DNA of 64,000 nucleotides from Straminergon stramineum (GCA_963920665.1 OY987268.1:18788501-18852500), one strand, 5' to 3'. Positions 1 through 13,800 are shown, numbered from the stretch's first letter. Program-made: numbers and translations. The notes: generated by a model from the sequence alone, not told the origin.

Positions 1-479
1 TTCCCCCCTCCAATGTTGTAATCTTGAGGAATAAATAATATGGTATGGATATTGCGGTACACATATATGTATATAGAAGACAAATACAAATAGAGATATG
101 AGATACAAATACAAATATATAATATATTCATATCCATATGGAATATGGATGTGAAATACTCTAATATATATCATATTGATTAGAGGCCAATCTACTGCTG
201 AAAATTAAAAATATTTGCGCACGTGTGTGCATACTTATCAATTAGTAATATGAATTAATTAATTCACTTTTGGGGGGAAGGGGTTTAATACAATAAAATA
301 TCATCATGGACAATACAAATAAACAATTATATAAACTACTTGAATTTGTCCCTTGTGAAATTTCAAGAAATTGGCACTTTAGAGGGATATGTATCTAGAA
401 TCAATGCATTGATTATTGGCTTAGTTTTTGAGTTTGGATCACTTCAATGATACAAATTGGTGCTTGAAAATGTGGCATT
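1..479. other. AT-rich flank, nothing recognised
   Basis: AT-rich DNA with short ATA/TAT-rich runs. I see no coding pattern, RNA gene or complete element. The ATATCC/ATATTC-rich stretch near 60-180 resembles 49440-49600 only in composition. Confidence 0.5.
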
Positions 480-1015
480 TAGTAAGTTAATCACAATGGG
501 GACTTTGCAAGGGGAATCAACAAAAGAGATTTCTAGAGCCAGTCATGAGATATTTGGTGTGTCAAATTTCCCATGTGATGGTGGCCAAATTATTTTGATA
601 TCCTTTTGACAACAAAGGTAATTTTGGTGCCAAATTTTGTGTCAACTCAATATCAAAGTTGACACCAAAATATCTTGATAGCATTTCAATGCACCATATC
701 TATATGCCCTAAATTCTTGAATGATTGTCCCATTATATAATGTTATGTATTTTGACATTTTGTAGCCAATTAATGGCATATATTAATAAACAATTCTTAT
801 ATATATTTGAATTTTCTGCATCACATGGACTTACGAAATTATCTAGACTTATCGTAGTAAGTCTATATAGGAATTATTTTTTCAAATTTCCTTATGGAGT
901 ACTATTTACACTGTAAAAAGCATTAATGAATATGCCCATGCAAGTCACACTCATGAAATTGAATTTTGTTTTTGATTTTGAACTCTAAATTTCATCTAAA
1001 TTCTAAAATTCCCCT
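480..1015 (+). repeat. Dispersed repeat T1, copy a
   Basis: The part from about 633 to 1010 matches the reverse complement of 54005-54400 over most of its length, with scattered differences. Shared landmarks are GTTGACACCAAA, CTTGATAGCATTTCAATGCA, GGAATTATT and TTGAACTCTAAATTT. A separate block at 488-560 (GGGGACTT-GCAAGGGGAATCAAC, then GAGCC-GTCATGAGA) recurs near 2355-2445, 53895-54000 (minus) and 59895-59985. This is an old mobile element of unknown class; I see no convincing protein. Confidence 0.6.
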
Positions 1016-1322
1016 AAGGTAGCCCAACCAAATATTGTTCACTACCCAATTATGTCTCCTACTTTTGGCCCCCATTCCCTCCAGACTAACATTCAAATAT
1101 GTAGAGAGAAAAATTCTTATCAATGATTTTCTCACAAAATTAGTGCATTAATACCAAAATGGGGTAACATGTCATTCCTTTACAGGTTAGTACTTAAGTG
1201 CCTATAGATACATGGAAAGGCGGTTATAGATAGTTTATAGGATGTTTAAGATTGTATCCTATGGGCAATTTTATAATCTTAGGGTAGACCACTTCAAAAA
1301 TTTACAGAAATTACAATTTTAA

Positions 1323-2196
1323 CCCCTAAAGTTCTTTGACTGTTAACACCAAAAACTCTCAAAACTGCCATTTTAATACAAGTACCAAGTTTTTGAAAAA
1401 TATCATTTTTGGACACATGTGATCATAGGATCTTGTAGTGCACTAGATTGGAAAGATGTGGAAAAAATTTCAAAAATTTCCATCATATAGATTGCAAGAT
1501 ATTGGCATTTGAAGTGACAAAAATCCTTTTTTTAGCCCTGCAAAAAATCAAGCAGCTTCACTTCTTTAGATTCACTCTTCTAGTGAAGTTGGATACATGC
1601 TTGAAAATTTTCAGATCATTTGAAATTGTGCAACACATAGGAAAAAATTATAAATAGAAAGATGTAGAGAATGATTCAAAATACTAAATTGTTAACAATT
1701 TATTCATGGAATTGAAAAATGCCAATCCCATTGGTTGTAATGTTGTAATAAAAAATCTACACTTGATGTTTTTATTTTTTTCCAAAAATATTGAAAATTG
1801 AGTTAAAGAAAGGACTTCAAAGTTTATTTTAGAGTAGAAAATCCATAATTGCCCACCAACTAAAACATCTCATAACTTTTGACTCATTGATCAAAATGTA
1901 ATGATTCAAAGCTACACATGTATATGTAAATCTAGAAAACCAATTTCAAATTTTTATTTTTGAAAAAAATGATTTTTTTCAAATCTGCCTATATTGTTGA
2001 GTTGAGAAACAGACTACATATTAGGCCATAACTTTTGAATCATATTTCCAAATGTCTTGAAATTTAGTTCATATGAAAGATATTTTTTGTCGACACCTTC
2101 TATTAAAGTTTCCGTCAAAAACGTAGAAATCTCTAGTCACAAGTACCTGCCCAAAATTTCTATGTTGCCAAAAAATGCACCTTGGTCCTTTAAGAG
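1323..2196. mobile_element. TTAA-flanked inverted-repeat element M1 (probable)
   Basis: The left end is TTAA followed by CCCCTAAAGTTC at 1323. The right end reads, in reverse complement, TTGACTCTTAAAGGACC, which fits the family pattern TTAA-CYCYTAAAG with one change in the flank. No ORF of note. It fits the other TTAA elements here (M2-M8), but its right end is degraded. Confidence 0.4.
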
Positions 2197-2335
2197 TCAA
2201 TAAAAAAAATTATAATTCCACTTGGGTTTGAATCCTAAAACAAATGCACACCTCTGAAAAAATATGTGCCCTTCTTGGAATTGTCCCCAAGATGTTCAAA
2301 TTCCAAATGAGGGTGGAAGTAGGCTTGTCTATCTT

Positions 2336-2460
2336 AATGCCTTGGATATCCCGCCTCACAGTGGAGACTTGGCAAGGAGAATCAACTCAATGAAAGAGGT
2401 TTGTCGAGCCCATCCTGAGACATTGGGCAAGTCATGGATGTTCCTGGGACATTGGCAATG
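2336..2460 (+). repeat. T1 block fragment
   Basis: GACTTGGCAAGGAGAATCAA, then GAGCCCATCCTGAGACATTGG and GCAAGTCATGGATGTTC, match the minus-strand block near 53895-54000 and weaker copies at 488 and 59895. A short open frame of 67 codons overlaps it and stays open only by chance as far as I can tell. Confidence 0.5.
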
Positions 2461-2467
2461 CTCTTAA

Positions 2468-3428
2468 CCCCTCACTACCCAAGGCTTGAACAAGTCCAAA
2501 AACAACATTTCTTTTGAAGTGTTATAGATATAATTTTCACTAAGTAATAGAGATCTCAACAGTACAATATTGTAGTGCACTTGTTGTAGATTACATGCAC
2601 CAAATTTGGTGTCATTTGACCGCATAGATTGCAAGATTATAATGTTTTAGTGTTGAAAAAGGATGTTGAATTTCTCCTAAAAATACATTTGGAGGCGAAA
2701 TTCGGTTTCTAAACCTACTCAAATGAAGAAACTTTAAATTATAAAGTGATTTGAAATCAGCATACAAAAAATTGATGACAAAAAATATCATTCAATTGAC
2801 TCATTGTGTCTACAAAATGACTTTGAAATGTCAAAAAATAGCAAGAAAAGTTGCAAAAAATACATCAAAAACTGAACCTCCTTCTACTAAAATGCTTCTC
2901 AATCACTCATAACTTCTTGGATTGATATGAAATTATGTACACACAAACTAGACTAGTATGTGCAACTTTTCCAAATTTTTTTTAATTGAAAACAAACATT
3001 GTATGAAGAAGAAACAAGCTGCCAAAGTTCTTTGTAATCCAAAAATGTCAGGATTTTGAACTTCAAATTGCTCCCAGACATTCAAAACAACGTGGATTGA
3101 CATGAAAATTCTACCGCAATAACTAGACTTCAAGGGGAACATAATCCAATAAATTTGATTGAAAACAAACTTTAGATGAAGGGGATACAAGCCCTCAAAG
3201 TTGCAAGCATCAAATGCAATTTGTTGAACTCAAATTGACTTTGTGAACTTCAATAGGCTTTCAAAAATTCAGAAAATCTTGTATTGATTTGAAAATTTCA
3301 CCACACAAACTAAAAGAGAGAATGAAAATTATCCAACAAGTTTTATTAAATTTGGACATTGGATGCAAAAGTTACATCACTTTGAATTTGACTTGAGGAC
3401 ACTTTTGGTCCCCTTGGATAGTGAGGGG
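2468..3428. mobile_element. TTAA-flanked inverted-repeat element M2
   Basis: The element is bounded by TTAA at 2464-2467 and 3429-3432. Inside are inverted ends CCCCTCACTACCCAAGG (left) and CCCCTCACTATCCAAGG (right, reverse complement), 16 of 17 identical. TTAA target duplication with CC-starting inverted repeats is typical of the piggyBac and Kolobok superfamilies. There is no transposase frame in its 961 bp, so it is non-autonomous. Confidence 0.8.
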
Positions 3429-3790
3429 TTAAACAATTGGAGCAACCCCACAGCAGACTCGCCAAGACCACATGCCAAATGTTGGTTTGGCGAGAGGTTT
3501 TAGAGACCAAGCTGTGTTTGCTCCTCATGTGCCCCATGGCACACTCGCCAAGCAAGCATGCCAACTGGCATAAACAACACTAGGTAATTTTGTTCTTAGA
3601 AATCAAAATATGATAACTTAAATTCTAATTGATTTTGATTTATGTATTCAAATCCACTTTGCATTGATCTTATAAATAGCATTTAGAATGCATATTTAGA
3701 GTTTCAAGCAAGAATAGAAATTCACTATATACACATGGGGTGGTAGGAGGTAGAAAACCCACGTGGGATATGTAAATTAGAACTAGGCTA

Positions 3791-4240
3791 GGAGCTCAAT
3801 CGCTCATAGTTAAGTCAAAAGTAGAACTCGTATTGGAAGTAGAATTTCAAACCTCATTTAGGCATAGTAGAATAAACTATTTCAAAATACTTTGAACTAA
3901 TAAAAGTTGGAAAATCAGGTTAAATTTCACCTCCAAAAATCCTTTTGAGGTTTAAAGCCTCCAATAAAAAGTTATGGACAAAATTCAGAAAAAGATGTTT
4001 GAAAATGTCAAATCAAATTCCCTTCCTAGAACCCCTATTATGAATTTTTTTCCATAACTTTTGATGGGAGTCTTGAAACCTCAAACGGATTTTTGGACGT
4101 GAAATTTAATTTGATTTTTCAACTTTTTTTAGTTCAAAGTTTCTTGAAAAAATTTATTCTACTATGCCTAACTGGGGTCTGAAATTCTACCTCCAACATA
4201 ATTCTTAATTTTGGACAATGAGTGGTCAAGCTTTCATCTT
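3791..4240. repeat. Long fold-back inverted repeat
   Basis: Two arms of about 190 bp (3791-3988 and 4041-4240) are reverse complements at roughly 80-85 percent by eye, around a 52-base loop. Shared landmarks in the left arm are GTAGAATTTCA, TTAGGCATAGTAGAATAAA, CTTTGAACTAA and AAAAGTTATGGA. A transcript would form a long imperfect hairpin. It could be a fold-back transposon or a small-RNA source. Confidence 0.8.
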
Positions 4241-5515
4241 CAAATTATCCAATATTCTTTGAGGGTTCATGATGGACATGGATTTCACTATAAAAAACAC
4301 CTCTCTAACCTAACTTTCAAACAAAAGCACATGAAGTAATTCTTTCCCATGTCCACATGTTTTTTCTTCAAGGAAAATTGACCAAACTATTGGGTATTTG
4401 TTATATGGAATTTATTCTTTGCGTAGCCCTCCATGTCATCATCCCTGCCCATTGACCTTGGTGGATTCCTAAAATTTGTGCCATTCAATGTTCTGATGCA
4501 TAGTGAAGACCTTGAGATGCGGGCTAGAGGGCTATAGCGAGCCGCCCACAGGGGGCACCAATTCCCCTTGGCGCGGCTAGCCATTTTTGCCAATGTGGCG
4601 GGTCTGCTGTGGGAGCCATCCACAGTCTAAGCTCGCCCACTAAGCATGTTGAGCTCATTTAACGTGCTACCATGGGATTGCTCTTAGTATGGGTTCCATT
4701 CACTTGGAGAGCTAACACATTAAAATTAAAACATTGAAGTCGTACTGAGTGCCTTCTTGACAACTGATTGTTGTATGTCAACAGTTGTAACAAAATGTAA
4801 GTTAAGTTTAGGATTGGGAAGAATTTATAGTAGAACCATCCATTATCAACCACTTAAGCATTTTGTGCATGATTTGGAGTAGTAGAAGGCATTGTTAAAT
4901 TTTTGCCCTATAGAGAAATAGAAATGATGGGCATTGTCAAATTTTCATAATTTTTTTCCTAACATTCAAATTGTTATGAATTTTAGAAGCCAAAAGTTGG
5001 CATGTACCCATCCCCAATACATAGATTCTTCCATCACTACTCATCTCAAGACTAATTTGGCTCTCAAAACGAAGCACATGTATCATAACAATGATGGCTA
5101 GAAGATGGTGGGAAACCAAGAAACTAATGGTTACTTATCAATCATCTCTAGAGTTGTTGAATTTCCCATTACCTATGTATTGACTATAGGGTTTGGCTGG
5201 TCATAGGTGGTTCTACCATAAGCTTAACAACAACTTGCAATTTAAGGAAGATTGATGGATTCCCCTTGGAATGATTGATCATACAAGTTTCTAAGGTTTA
5301 GGGTTTTTCTTTGGGATTCTTCAACCCTAATTTGAGAATCAAAATTGGCATAAATGAAATCATTTTTCATGTAATAAGTTAACCCTTACGTGGCATAGAG
5401 GCTAAAAAGTGGCTGATGGATGACATGACTATTCATTGTAGAAATAAGGAATGCACATATTGGTTCAATAATTGGAGCAATTTTGTTGAGTACCTTGGTC
5501 ATGGGGTTGCGTCCT
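4241..5515. other. AT-rich interval, nothing recognised
   Basis: Short open frames occur on both strands, but none shows a family motif or splice structure. There is a GC-richer patch near 4430-4640 without recognisable coding. I see no element ends here. Confidence 0.4.
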
Positions 5516-5519
5516 TTAA

Positions 5520-6432
5520 CCTCTAAAGTTCCAATGTCATTTTTGTCAAAAATGACTCAAAACTGCGAGTTGTGTTGTGTTCACCCAAGAAAATAGAAAA
5601 AAATAAAATAAATTGGAATCTAACCATAGGATCTTGTACCTCATTGGTCTCAAATAATGTGGTAAGAATTTCATGAAATTTTACCATACAAATTGGAAGA
5701 TATTAGCATTGAGAGTTGGGGGGAAAAAAGTTTTTTTGAACACTAGCTTGCAATTTCAAATGACTTTGATTGCAATTTATGGAAAAAATTTGTACTACAA
5801 ACTTTGAATTATAAATTTTATAGTGTTGAAAAATTGAGGTGAAAGTCTAGGAAAAAAATTTGAAAAAAATCACATTTGATTTTCATTCTTTAAAAAATTG
5901 TTCAATAGAAGTAGGTTCAAGATTGAAAGAAAAACTAAATTGTTAATAGCTCTAAGATGGGATTAGAACACTATAATCCTTATGATCAAATGGTTTAAGC
6001 AATCAAACTTACCTTGTCAAATAATTTATTTTGAAAATTTGTGAAAATTGCTTTCAAAAATGAATCCTATAAGTTATTTTTTCAAGAAGATGCTTTGATT
6101 GCCTAAAAAATAAAATTGTCCATCACTTTCACATAACAAATCCAAATGGAATGAATCAAAGCTTCCCATATAGATAAAATTACAATCTATAAGTAGAAAA
6201 TTAAAAAAAAAAATTGTGTGAGGATTTCTGGCCCCCCCCCCTCAAAAAAAGGACCTTTTGTGCCATAATTTTTTCTCCTGAGCTTCAAATGAAATAAAAT
6301 TTATATTCCTAGAAAGCTACTGAGTTTTTCTATCTTCAGAAAAATTTCCAAAAAATAAAGATGAATATTAAGACTGTAGGAGCTTGCCAGAAATCCATTT
6401 TGTCCTTTGAGGGGACTATGGGACTTTAGGGG
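5520..6432. mobile_element. TTAA-flanked inverted-repeat element M3
   Basis: TTAA at 5516-5519 and 6433-6436 flank inverted ends CCTCTAAAGTTCCAATG (left) and CCCCTAAAGTCCCATAG (right, reverse complement). The 913-bp interior is AT-rich with no coding. It belongs to the same TTAA family as M4, M5 and M8 by its CCCCTAAA end. Confidence 0.65.
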
Positions 6433-6436
6433 TTAA

Positions 6437-8485
6437 AGGTTAAGGACGGGTGGGTTAGTGGTCACAATGGAAATTAAATCATCCTTGAGTTTTCACTACT
6501 AACAATGGAAATCATCTACTTATTGTAGAGAAATCCAAAACCTATTAGTGGATAGTGGTTAAACTAGTATTGTCCAAGACCTCTTTTTGCACAAAATTCC
6601 CAAGGATGAAAGTTTGAACTTTTGTCTTACATAGAAGAGTTCTATGTGTCATCTATCAAACACTTAACCCCTAAAGGACCAAAGAGCCCACTTTCGGCTT
6701 CTTGAGAACTTGAGTAGGCTCTATTGTCTTCATAATTTGGATTTCTGAATGAATTTTTTAGGATAAATGCTACTCATTAGAATCTACATGTGAAGTTTTG
6801 TTTCACACCATTCAAATAAATATTGCAAAATTTCAAAGGTTTTTTTTTAATGAAAATGTCAAATTGTTCAACCAAAATTATATTCCAAAAAATTCTTTTT
6901 ATTTTAGGAGGATTTTTTAGATTTAGAATGATTCTTGTCTTTTCAAAAACATTCAAGCCATTCAATTTTGAGTAGTGAGGTAGAAGCTATGAGGAATTTT
7001 TTGTGGTTGTAATGATGATTGAAAAACATATAAAGTAGTCTTTTGCTCTCAATTTTGAAAATTTAAATAAAAATAAAAATAGAATATTTTAATTGTTTGA
7101 CTAGAACATTCTCATCATTGGGATTAACAATTCTCAAATTTTTCTAAAAGTTATTAGCTTATTAGTTTTAACTTTTGTTTAGTAATACTTTCCACTTTAA
7201 AAAAATAATATAAAAAGAACTTGAAAGTTTTTCCAGTTAAAATTTTTATTTAGGGTATCTCAGGTACAAATTTTAGTTTTAGGCCAAGCGACTTGAGATG
7301 TGCCAAAGTAATGGAGTATCACCAATTTAATGAAATTGACATTCAATGCATATGAGTCAAGTTTTTTTTATGAAAAACAAAGGATTTGGAATTGATATTA
7401 TAGGGTTCATGGCATTATAAGGGGAGAAATTTGAGGCAAACAAACCAATTTGATAAGGCAAAGTATCTATTTGGGTTGCTTATTGGATTGTGACACAAAA
7501 TATGATGGCATGAGATTGGTAGAATCAAAGTAAATAAGAGCCTTTGAGGTGTTACAATTGGGTTAGTAAACCTAATCTATTCATAATATTTGTAGTTAAT
7601 TTGTGAATTCTTGGATTAGAGTGTTGTTGAAGAGACAACCAATGTATGTTTTCTATAGAGATAATGTAGCAATAGTGTACACTTCTTGAGTTGGTGTACA
7701 ACATTCGACACACTTGCATGTGCTTTATGTGGCATTCCTTGAGTTGCATTTTTTTGGTATTCTAAGTAAGGGGAAAGATTCAACATTGATTTGGAAATGT
7801 AGAAGTTATAGTGTCCAATGAGAATTTGAGAAGTATTGATAACAATTGTAGTATATTGAGGCCCATAGTTCCAAGGAATGAATGCATATCATTTCTAGTA
7901 GGATTGTGACAAGATTGTTGAATAGAGATAAAGGCCCTATTTGTTAAATAAGTTAAATTGAGACAAGCTAAGGTCTCATTTTAATTCACTTCTATATTTA
8001 AAATACAAAAGAGTTCATTAAATTGAGACAATTCAATAAATTGAGACTTGAAAATGTCAAAATATATATTTAATTAATTTTCTATTGCTATAAATAGTAG
8101 GAAAAAGCTAGATTCAACCTTTGAAAATTTATATTTCATTTAAAATATAGACTTTAAATCATGCAAGATGTCATCAATTGAGACATTTCTTGAAATTGAG
8201 ATGTATATCTACCGGAGGACTAATATTTAGGTTGTTGATACCAAACTTTAATATGAAAAACAATTTATAAAAAAAAAATACAAATGAATACACTTAATGC
8301 AATACATGGGAGAAAAATAAGAAGATAAAATATACTATTAATAGAAATCAACAACTGTGACATAGCTAGACTACTCTAATAAAATTGACAAAATATATTT
8401 CTACAAACATCTCAGAATATATAACTGCAAAGTCCATGGCACTTCACACCCTACAACAAAGACTACTTATATATCTACAAACTAT
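6437..8485. other. AT-rich interval with one orphan TTAA element end
   Basis: At 6664 there is TTAA followed by CCCCTAAAGGACC, a left end of the TTAA family with no matching right end found downstream. The rest, including repeated TTGAGAC words near 7960-8210, shows no coding pattern I can name. Confidence 0.4.
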
Positions 8486-10890
8486 TCATCCTTCTGCCAT
8501 AGATTCATCGTCATTTGCTTTAGTCGTGAAGGCTTCTGCTAATGCTTTGATGATGTCAATTTGTAGCTTCGGAATTGCCACCTTTGGATTTGAAGTCCCC
8601 TCTCGCATATGTGGCTTCTAAGCCGTCATGATACAGTCTGTGCTCAACCATGTTGGGGTTATTGTTTGATCTTTGTGCCACACATTCCCTTTTTGGGTGT
8701 CCCCATCCAACATACGTTTCCATGTTAATGTGCCAATCTGAAGCTCACATCCAATATTGGATTTGAATCATATTCTTATGCCCTGGATCTGGATTTGGAT
8801 TCGTAATGGCTCTAGCAAGCCAAAATGGTTTGGAGTCACCATTAGTAAGCTGCACCACAATAAAATAAGTTGCAAATGTATCGTGATTAACACGGAAAGA
8901 AGTATGTGGACAATCACACCTTTGTCCAACAAAAGGTGTATCCTTTGCATCCTCTTCATGTAGTGTACCATCCCTTTGCCTGCGATTTGCCTCGTTATAG
9001 ATGATCCTCAAAGCCGGCCAGAATCCATGTAGTAATGTCTTACGCGGCTCCAAAGGTGCATCAAGAGCTATTCGAACACCTTTCCAATACTCTTTTGTAG
9101 GGGCATTTTTCCTCCTGAATTCTCGAGATTCGTCATTGTTTGCTATTCTACTCCATTGTGCAATGAAATCGTTAAAATCTCTCTTAATCTCATCAAGAGA
9201 ATGCATCTTCTGGGGAACTAGAGGTGGTGGATCACCACTTGGAACTATTGGACGCCTGTCTTTAGTCTCAAACCATAAGTGAATTTCGTTGCTGTGCTCT
9301 AGAAACCATTTCTTGTCCGTACACAAATTCTTATACTCCATCAAAGGCCATCCATTGGAATCCATGTAAAACTTGAATTGTTGGGACCTAGAATAACCTT
9401 CCAAAAAATCTCCTTTTGTGCCTAAATACCCATCTATATATTGCTTGAAATTAGGAACTTCCTCATTGAAATGAGAAAGGATGGGATGTGTTTCACAATC
9501 CATGAAGGATTTCATGAGTTTTAGAAGTGTCGGATAGTTATTGATCTTCAATTTAGTGCTCCATTGACCAACAAGAGCATCAATGTCTTCATGAGTATGC
9601 CCAACAATGAAGAAATTGACGTACACTTCACGAAAAATCCCTTTGTATATAAGTAGGGAACAAAAAGCAAAAATCCATCTATTCTTATTGTTCCCTGATG
9701 CATTATCCAACTGCAAAGTCAATATTGGTGGTAGAGGTTGAGTTGGGATCAATTCCACCAAAGGAGGAAGGAGGTAGTCCAAATAAATATCTGCATCTTG
9801 TAGAATCACCTTGGTTAAGTTGGATTGCGTCCTCTCTTCAAAAAAAAGCTTTCGCGATGAATTCTTTGGTGGTTCTTCAACATCACGCAACAACTTTGCG
9901 ATGGACCCAATGGTATGATTTGAGTTCGTGGGAAAGATGTTTAAGCCATAGTGTGCATATCAAACATCCTCATGCCTATAAGCAATCATACCTGTAATTG
10001 CAATAGGCATTTTCATATAAGAATCCATTGCTTTGGTCTAGTGAGGGAAGTGTCGAAAAGTGGTCTTGGAGTGATCCATTTTATCATGGATGATAGTTAG
10101 CATCTTCTCCAGATATGTTTAAGAAATATGTCAATTTGTATAGTACAGTTCTCTATGAGCTGTTTGGCCCATAAGGTGGATATCCAAAGCAATGGACCAC
10201 TTCTCTTGTGCATACGAAAGGGGAGTGCACGTACTACTCAATTGCTTGTATTTATCATACAAGCCACATTGAGCAAAAGTATCTCCATGTGCCTTTGGAG
10301 CAAATTCTGGGAAAGAAACACGTCATATGTTGCTTAAGCCACTCAAAGAAATTGGTTACAAATTTAAAGTTGCATTAGCCTCATTGATTTTTGTTAATTG
10401 ATCACTCCAACAAAATGCAGACAGCAGAACCATTGCAAGGACTTTTTCCCCCAATTCAAATGTCCTTGTTTTGTATGACATTTTGTCAACTTCATAAACT
10501 ACAAGTGTTCAAAGTGTTGTAGTAGCTTAAATAGTATGTTTCCTTGTTTCTTTCGACCCCATATTCCCGTGCACCTCTGCTTCCTTCCCAACTTTGGCCA
10601 TCTCTTTGTACTTGTAAAAGGTAGCTTTTGAAATTCCATGAATGGTCCACCACACAGTGGGACACACTTCCCTTCCTTTCAAGGTAATCCATTACTTACC
10701 AACAGGATCTTTGTGGATTTGATTTGCCTATGCACCTCAAGAAGATACTTCTTTTGAGCATATCCCCCGTCGTTTACATAGACTTGAGAATGAATGGCTT
10801 GAATTTGCCCACGCAAAAAAGGTTGCAAACAATTATTTGGACAACAAGTTTTTGTGGAGACTTCAGTGATCGCTCGAGGAACGAGGAGGG
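8486..10890 (-). pseudogene. DUF7869-type mobile-element protein, broken
   Basis: Read on the minus strand this is a DUF7869-like ORF, a family of unknown function common in some plant and animal mobile elements. In order, it shows a cysteine region (CCPNNC, about 10850), a helix-turn-helix-like stretch (VWWTIHGISKATFYKYKEM, about 10640), a KMDHSKT motif (about 10070), YAHYGLNIFPTNSNHTIGSI (about 9930), then the core LQLDNASGNNKNR and FIVGHTHEDIDAL (about 9590-9720). These acidic and histidine motifs suggest a DDE or nuclease fold, which is my inference. A 382-codon frame from 9893 to 8745 is the longest in the window. Upstream there are stops in the same frame, and a frameshift is needed to continue into the C-terminal part (WDTQKGNVWHKDQTITPTW) ending near 8486. 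The PQ copy begins immediately upstream of the 5' side. The family name is from memory; the motifs are seen. Confidence 0.75.
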
Positions 10891-10891
10891 C

Positions 10892-13800
10892 TGTGAGTGC
10901 TAAATTACCCACCCTTGGTAATTCGCGAATACAACCAGGTTCTAGGTTTCGGCTAAGTGACTCCTTCCTTTGGGTGTCTAAGCGTGGTCCATTGTGCCTT
11001 TTAAGCAATGGATCTTTTTACTAAGTGCCTAAGTGACCCCCAATTGCAAAATTCACTTAAACTACTTCCAAATTTTGGACCTTCCAAATGGAGGCCCTAC
11101 TAGATGATTTGGATGGAACCTACCCTAGGGCAGAACTATCCTAGGAAAACTCTAGTTCATCTTGTGCCATTTCTAAAAATGTAAAACTTGACCTTATCTG
11201 ACCTTCCTAGTCAAAGTTATGGATGGATGAAGTTTGACTGCTACTTGGTTCCTCAAACTTCATCCATCCATTACACCTAGTTCCCCAATTCAGAAAGATC
11301 CAAAATTTTGGGAGATGGTTCACAAGCATTGCCCCTACCCAGATCCGTAGTTGGACCCTGATCGGGGATTTCTACTGAATTTTCATCCAAGCCTCATTTA
11401 AATTTCATTTAGCGATAACTTTCTCGATTTGGGCGTGCCGTAGGGTTTTGGAAAGCTACGGCCTTCTTCTTTAATTTTATGTACCTGGAAATGACCTAAC
11501 CTATAGTCCTAAGGGTCTGACCTAGGGGTAGGCCTCGGCCCAAGTCTAAAGGCTTAAGTAAGCCTCGAGGATTTCACCTCCTATCTTATCTACTTTCACT
11601 CCTAACCTTCAAATTGTTCTCCTTCTCGTCACTCCCTCATTCTTTTGGTCACTTACTCGTTGCTTTGGTGATGTTTAACAGAGACAAGGGATTGGATTCC
11701 CTGCCCCAATGGTTTGTTTAGGGTGGCTAGTCATGTCTTGTTTGTCTCTACTTCTCTCCCTTTCTTAATTATTGGACTGCTCCTTTCATCCCTTTAGTCC
11801 TAGACAACAGCCCTCCTCTTTCCTCCAGCCCTAAACAACTTCCTTCTTTCTCCAACCCTGACTCCCTAGGACCGAAACCCCAAAGCTCGAACCCCCTTTA
11901 CTAAACCCCTAAGCCCGACTTCCTTGCCGGAACCCAGAGTCTGGCCCCCTACCAGATTCCAAACCCAACCCCTTAGTACCGAAACCTCAAGCCCAACTAC
12001 CCTACCAGAACCCCAAGGCTCGCCCTTCTACTAGCAACTATTGGTAACCAGCCTTACTTCGCCCAACACCCGGCTAACGATACCCAGCCTTGGTCTCTCG
12101 GGTATGGGGGAGCTACTAGGCTAGGGAGTTCAGTGATGGTTTGGTACTAGTTGTTGGACTGATTTCCTTTTTTGCTGATTTTTTGCGAATTCTAAGGGGA
12201 TTTGGGGCATGGCATGTCTATGATTTGAGGGTGGTATGCTAGGTTCGTGGAATGGCGACCTCACTCAATTCCTCCCTAATTACTCTTCATACTCAACTTT
12301 GACCTCTACTCCTACTTTTTGGGGCCTAAACCTTGGTTTGTTCCCACACGTTTTGGGAACTAAACCTTATGGAGAAAGGGACTACATGGTCTCATGGTTC
12401 TCCCATGAGGTAGTTTTAACACACTGCTTAGACTTTTTACCCCAAGGGGGCTCAAAGCTTCGCTGCCGTTCCCCTTTCTAACATACCACTAGGACTTTTT
12501 TTACCCCACAAGGGTTCCAAGCTTCACCATACGGGTGGGGCGTACTACCCTCACACCCTCGAGCCTCTCCCCAAGGAATACCATGTCAATGTTAGAAACA
12601 AAAAGGAAGGAACCTTCGACACTCAAAGGATTAACGACATGGATTAGTACAACTATTGACTTAAACTAAAGGCCCCCCGATGCAACATTGCCAATCATAT
12701 GGGGGATTGCTCTAGGATTAGTACATGACAAAACAAGGAGGGTGGCCCACAAGGGTCTCTCAAGGGTAAGCACACACAACTTCTAGCAACATGGTAAGTT
12801 AACAAAGCCTCCAAGCTCAAGCTTGGAAAAGTTAGTATTACGCATACTCAAGATGCAAGGGACTCACAAAGACCTCGTAAGCTAAAAAAAAAAAAAAAAA
12901 AAAAAAGTACCCAAAAAACACCATTGCAAGGCTTGTGGCTAAAATGCCACAATTCCAACATCAATTGGACCCAACGGACCCAATTACACAAAAAGGGGGT
13001 GGTGAGAGAGGAGAAGGGATGCCCTTTTATACTCTTTCCTGGGCACCCACCTCTCCTCGTTCATCTAAGTTAACCTTATCTTCTTGGATTTTCATCCAAA
13101 ATTCAAGGCTTTCATCCTATGTTGGCCCCACTAAGGCAACTTTTGGAGATTAACTCTAAATCGCAAATGGATTGCACCATTGGCTTCAAAAGGCCATTTT
13201 ATGTCTAGAAACAAACCCCTCCCTCTTTTCTATCTTCAAAACCACAATGAAATCTAATGCCAACTTAACGCCAAGAAATAGAAAAAATCCCAACTTTTGG
13301 AGGTTGACTTTTCTAGCAAAAGTAACTAGCCTAGGCTCCTTAGTAGTTATAGGGGAGTAAAAAAAACCTATCTTGGTCCCCATTCTACTTTCATATGCTC
13401 CCGTTCCACCGGTCAAACCCGCCATGGACTTTAAATTTTGTTAATTGTCAAGGAATTTCACAGGTTCAGGTACTTCTGACTATCGGAATGTCTTGAAACT
13501 TGTCAGGGAATCTTACTAACATAAAAAAAATTATTCTCATTTTTAGTGAGAATTTACCACCACCTAGGGAATTTCTAAGAATTTCCCATCACAAGTTTGG
13601 ATAGTTGACTGTCCAGAAAGACATCTTTTGACTATCAAAAAATTCCGAAACTTTTCGTGGAACCTCCCATGGGATCTCACGACACATGTGTAGGCCCATA
13701 TTTTTATTCTACACATTGGCCTAGGGGGGACAAAATCCACCTTCTTATTCAATCATCGATGGCTAGGGAATCTTCCACACCGGGGAGAATCTTGGCAAAC

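Noticed and set aside
8757..9282. Plus-strand frames over the DUF7869 gene
   Set aside because: Shadow frames of the minus-strand gene; no motif.
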